Of a stretch of DNA of 5,990 bases, positions 5,983 to 5,990 are shown in pieces (within the stretch, counting starts at the first letter, position 1; each line of letters begins with the position of its first letter). The DNA is from an uncultured Eubacteriales bacterium. Its GTDB lineage: Bacteria; Bacillota; Clostridia; Christensenellales; Borkfalkiaceae. The position numbers and the translations under genes were made by a program. The stretch covers positions 1 through 5,990 of the forward strand of contig CACXHH010000226.1 of the NCBI GenBank assembly GCA_902767455.1. The letters are read 5' to 3'. The notes under the pieces were generated by a model, which saw only the letters and a list, made by a program, of their open reading frames with translations, was not told where the DNA came from and ran no database searches.

Positions 5983-5990
5983 CCCGATTA

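Overview
The window looks like a piece of a low-to-mid GC Bacillota chromosome, most likely a clostridial lineage. Three things point there: a long eukaryote-like (type 2) isoleucyl-tRNA synthetase with clostridial-style motifs, a large SRP RNA that keeps its Alu domain, and a PheB-type HTH-ACT protein. Every supported gene lies on the minus strand, so transcription runs from the right edge to the left. No mobile element, CRISPR array, tRNA or rRNA was seen.

In transcription order: (1) 5735-5990 is a non-coding control region with a good sigma-A-type promoter for the ACT gene, a second possible promoter further upstream overlapped by a 25-bp dyad, and smaller dyads. (2) 5303-5734 encodes a PheB-like (UPF0735) ACT-domain regulator. 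(3) 4147-5268 encodes an aspartate kinase with an intact catalytic domain but a C-terminal regulatory part of about half the usual size. (4) 3793-4064 is the SRP RNA, with its own consensus-like promoter and a strong intrinsic terminator just downstream at 3736-3783. (5) 447-3584 is ileS, with its own promoter and a roughly 75-nt leader that has no T-box. (6) 1-403 is the start of a class I SAM-dependent methyltransferase, 43 bp after ileS and cut by the left edge.

The layout suggests three transcription units. pheB-like plus aspartate kinase would cover amino-acid sensing and the first step of the aspartate family pathway (Lys, Thr, Met, Ile). The SRP RNA stands alone. ileS plus the methyltransferase belong to the translation machinery. 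Aspartate kinase feeds isoleucine synthesis and IleS uses the product, but nothing in the sequence shows shared control.

No clearly new biological system was found. The points most worth a second look are the aspartate kinase that appears to have lost one ACT domain while sitting beside a separate ACT protein, the T-box-free ileS leader, hairpins placed directly against the ribosome binding sites of both ileS and the ACT gene, and the dyad over the distal promoter at the right edge.
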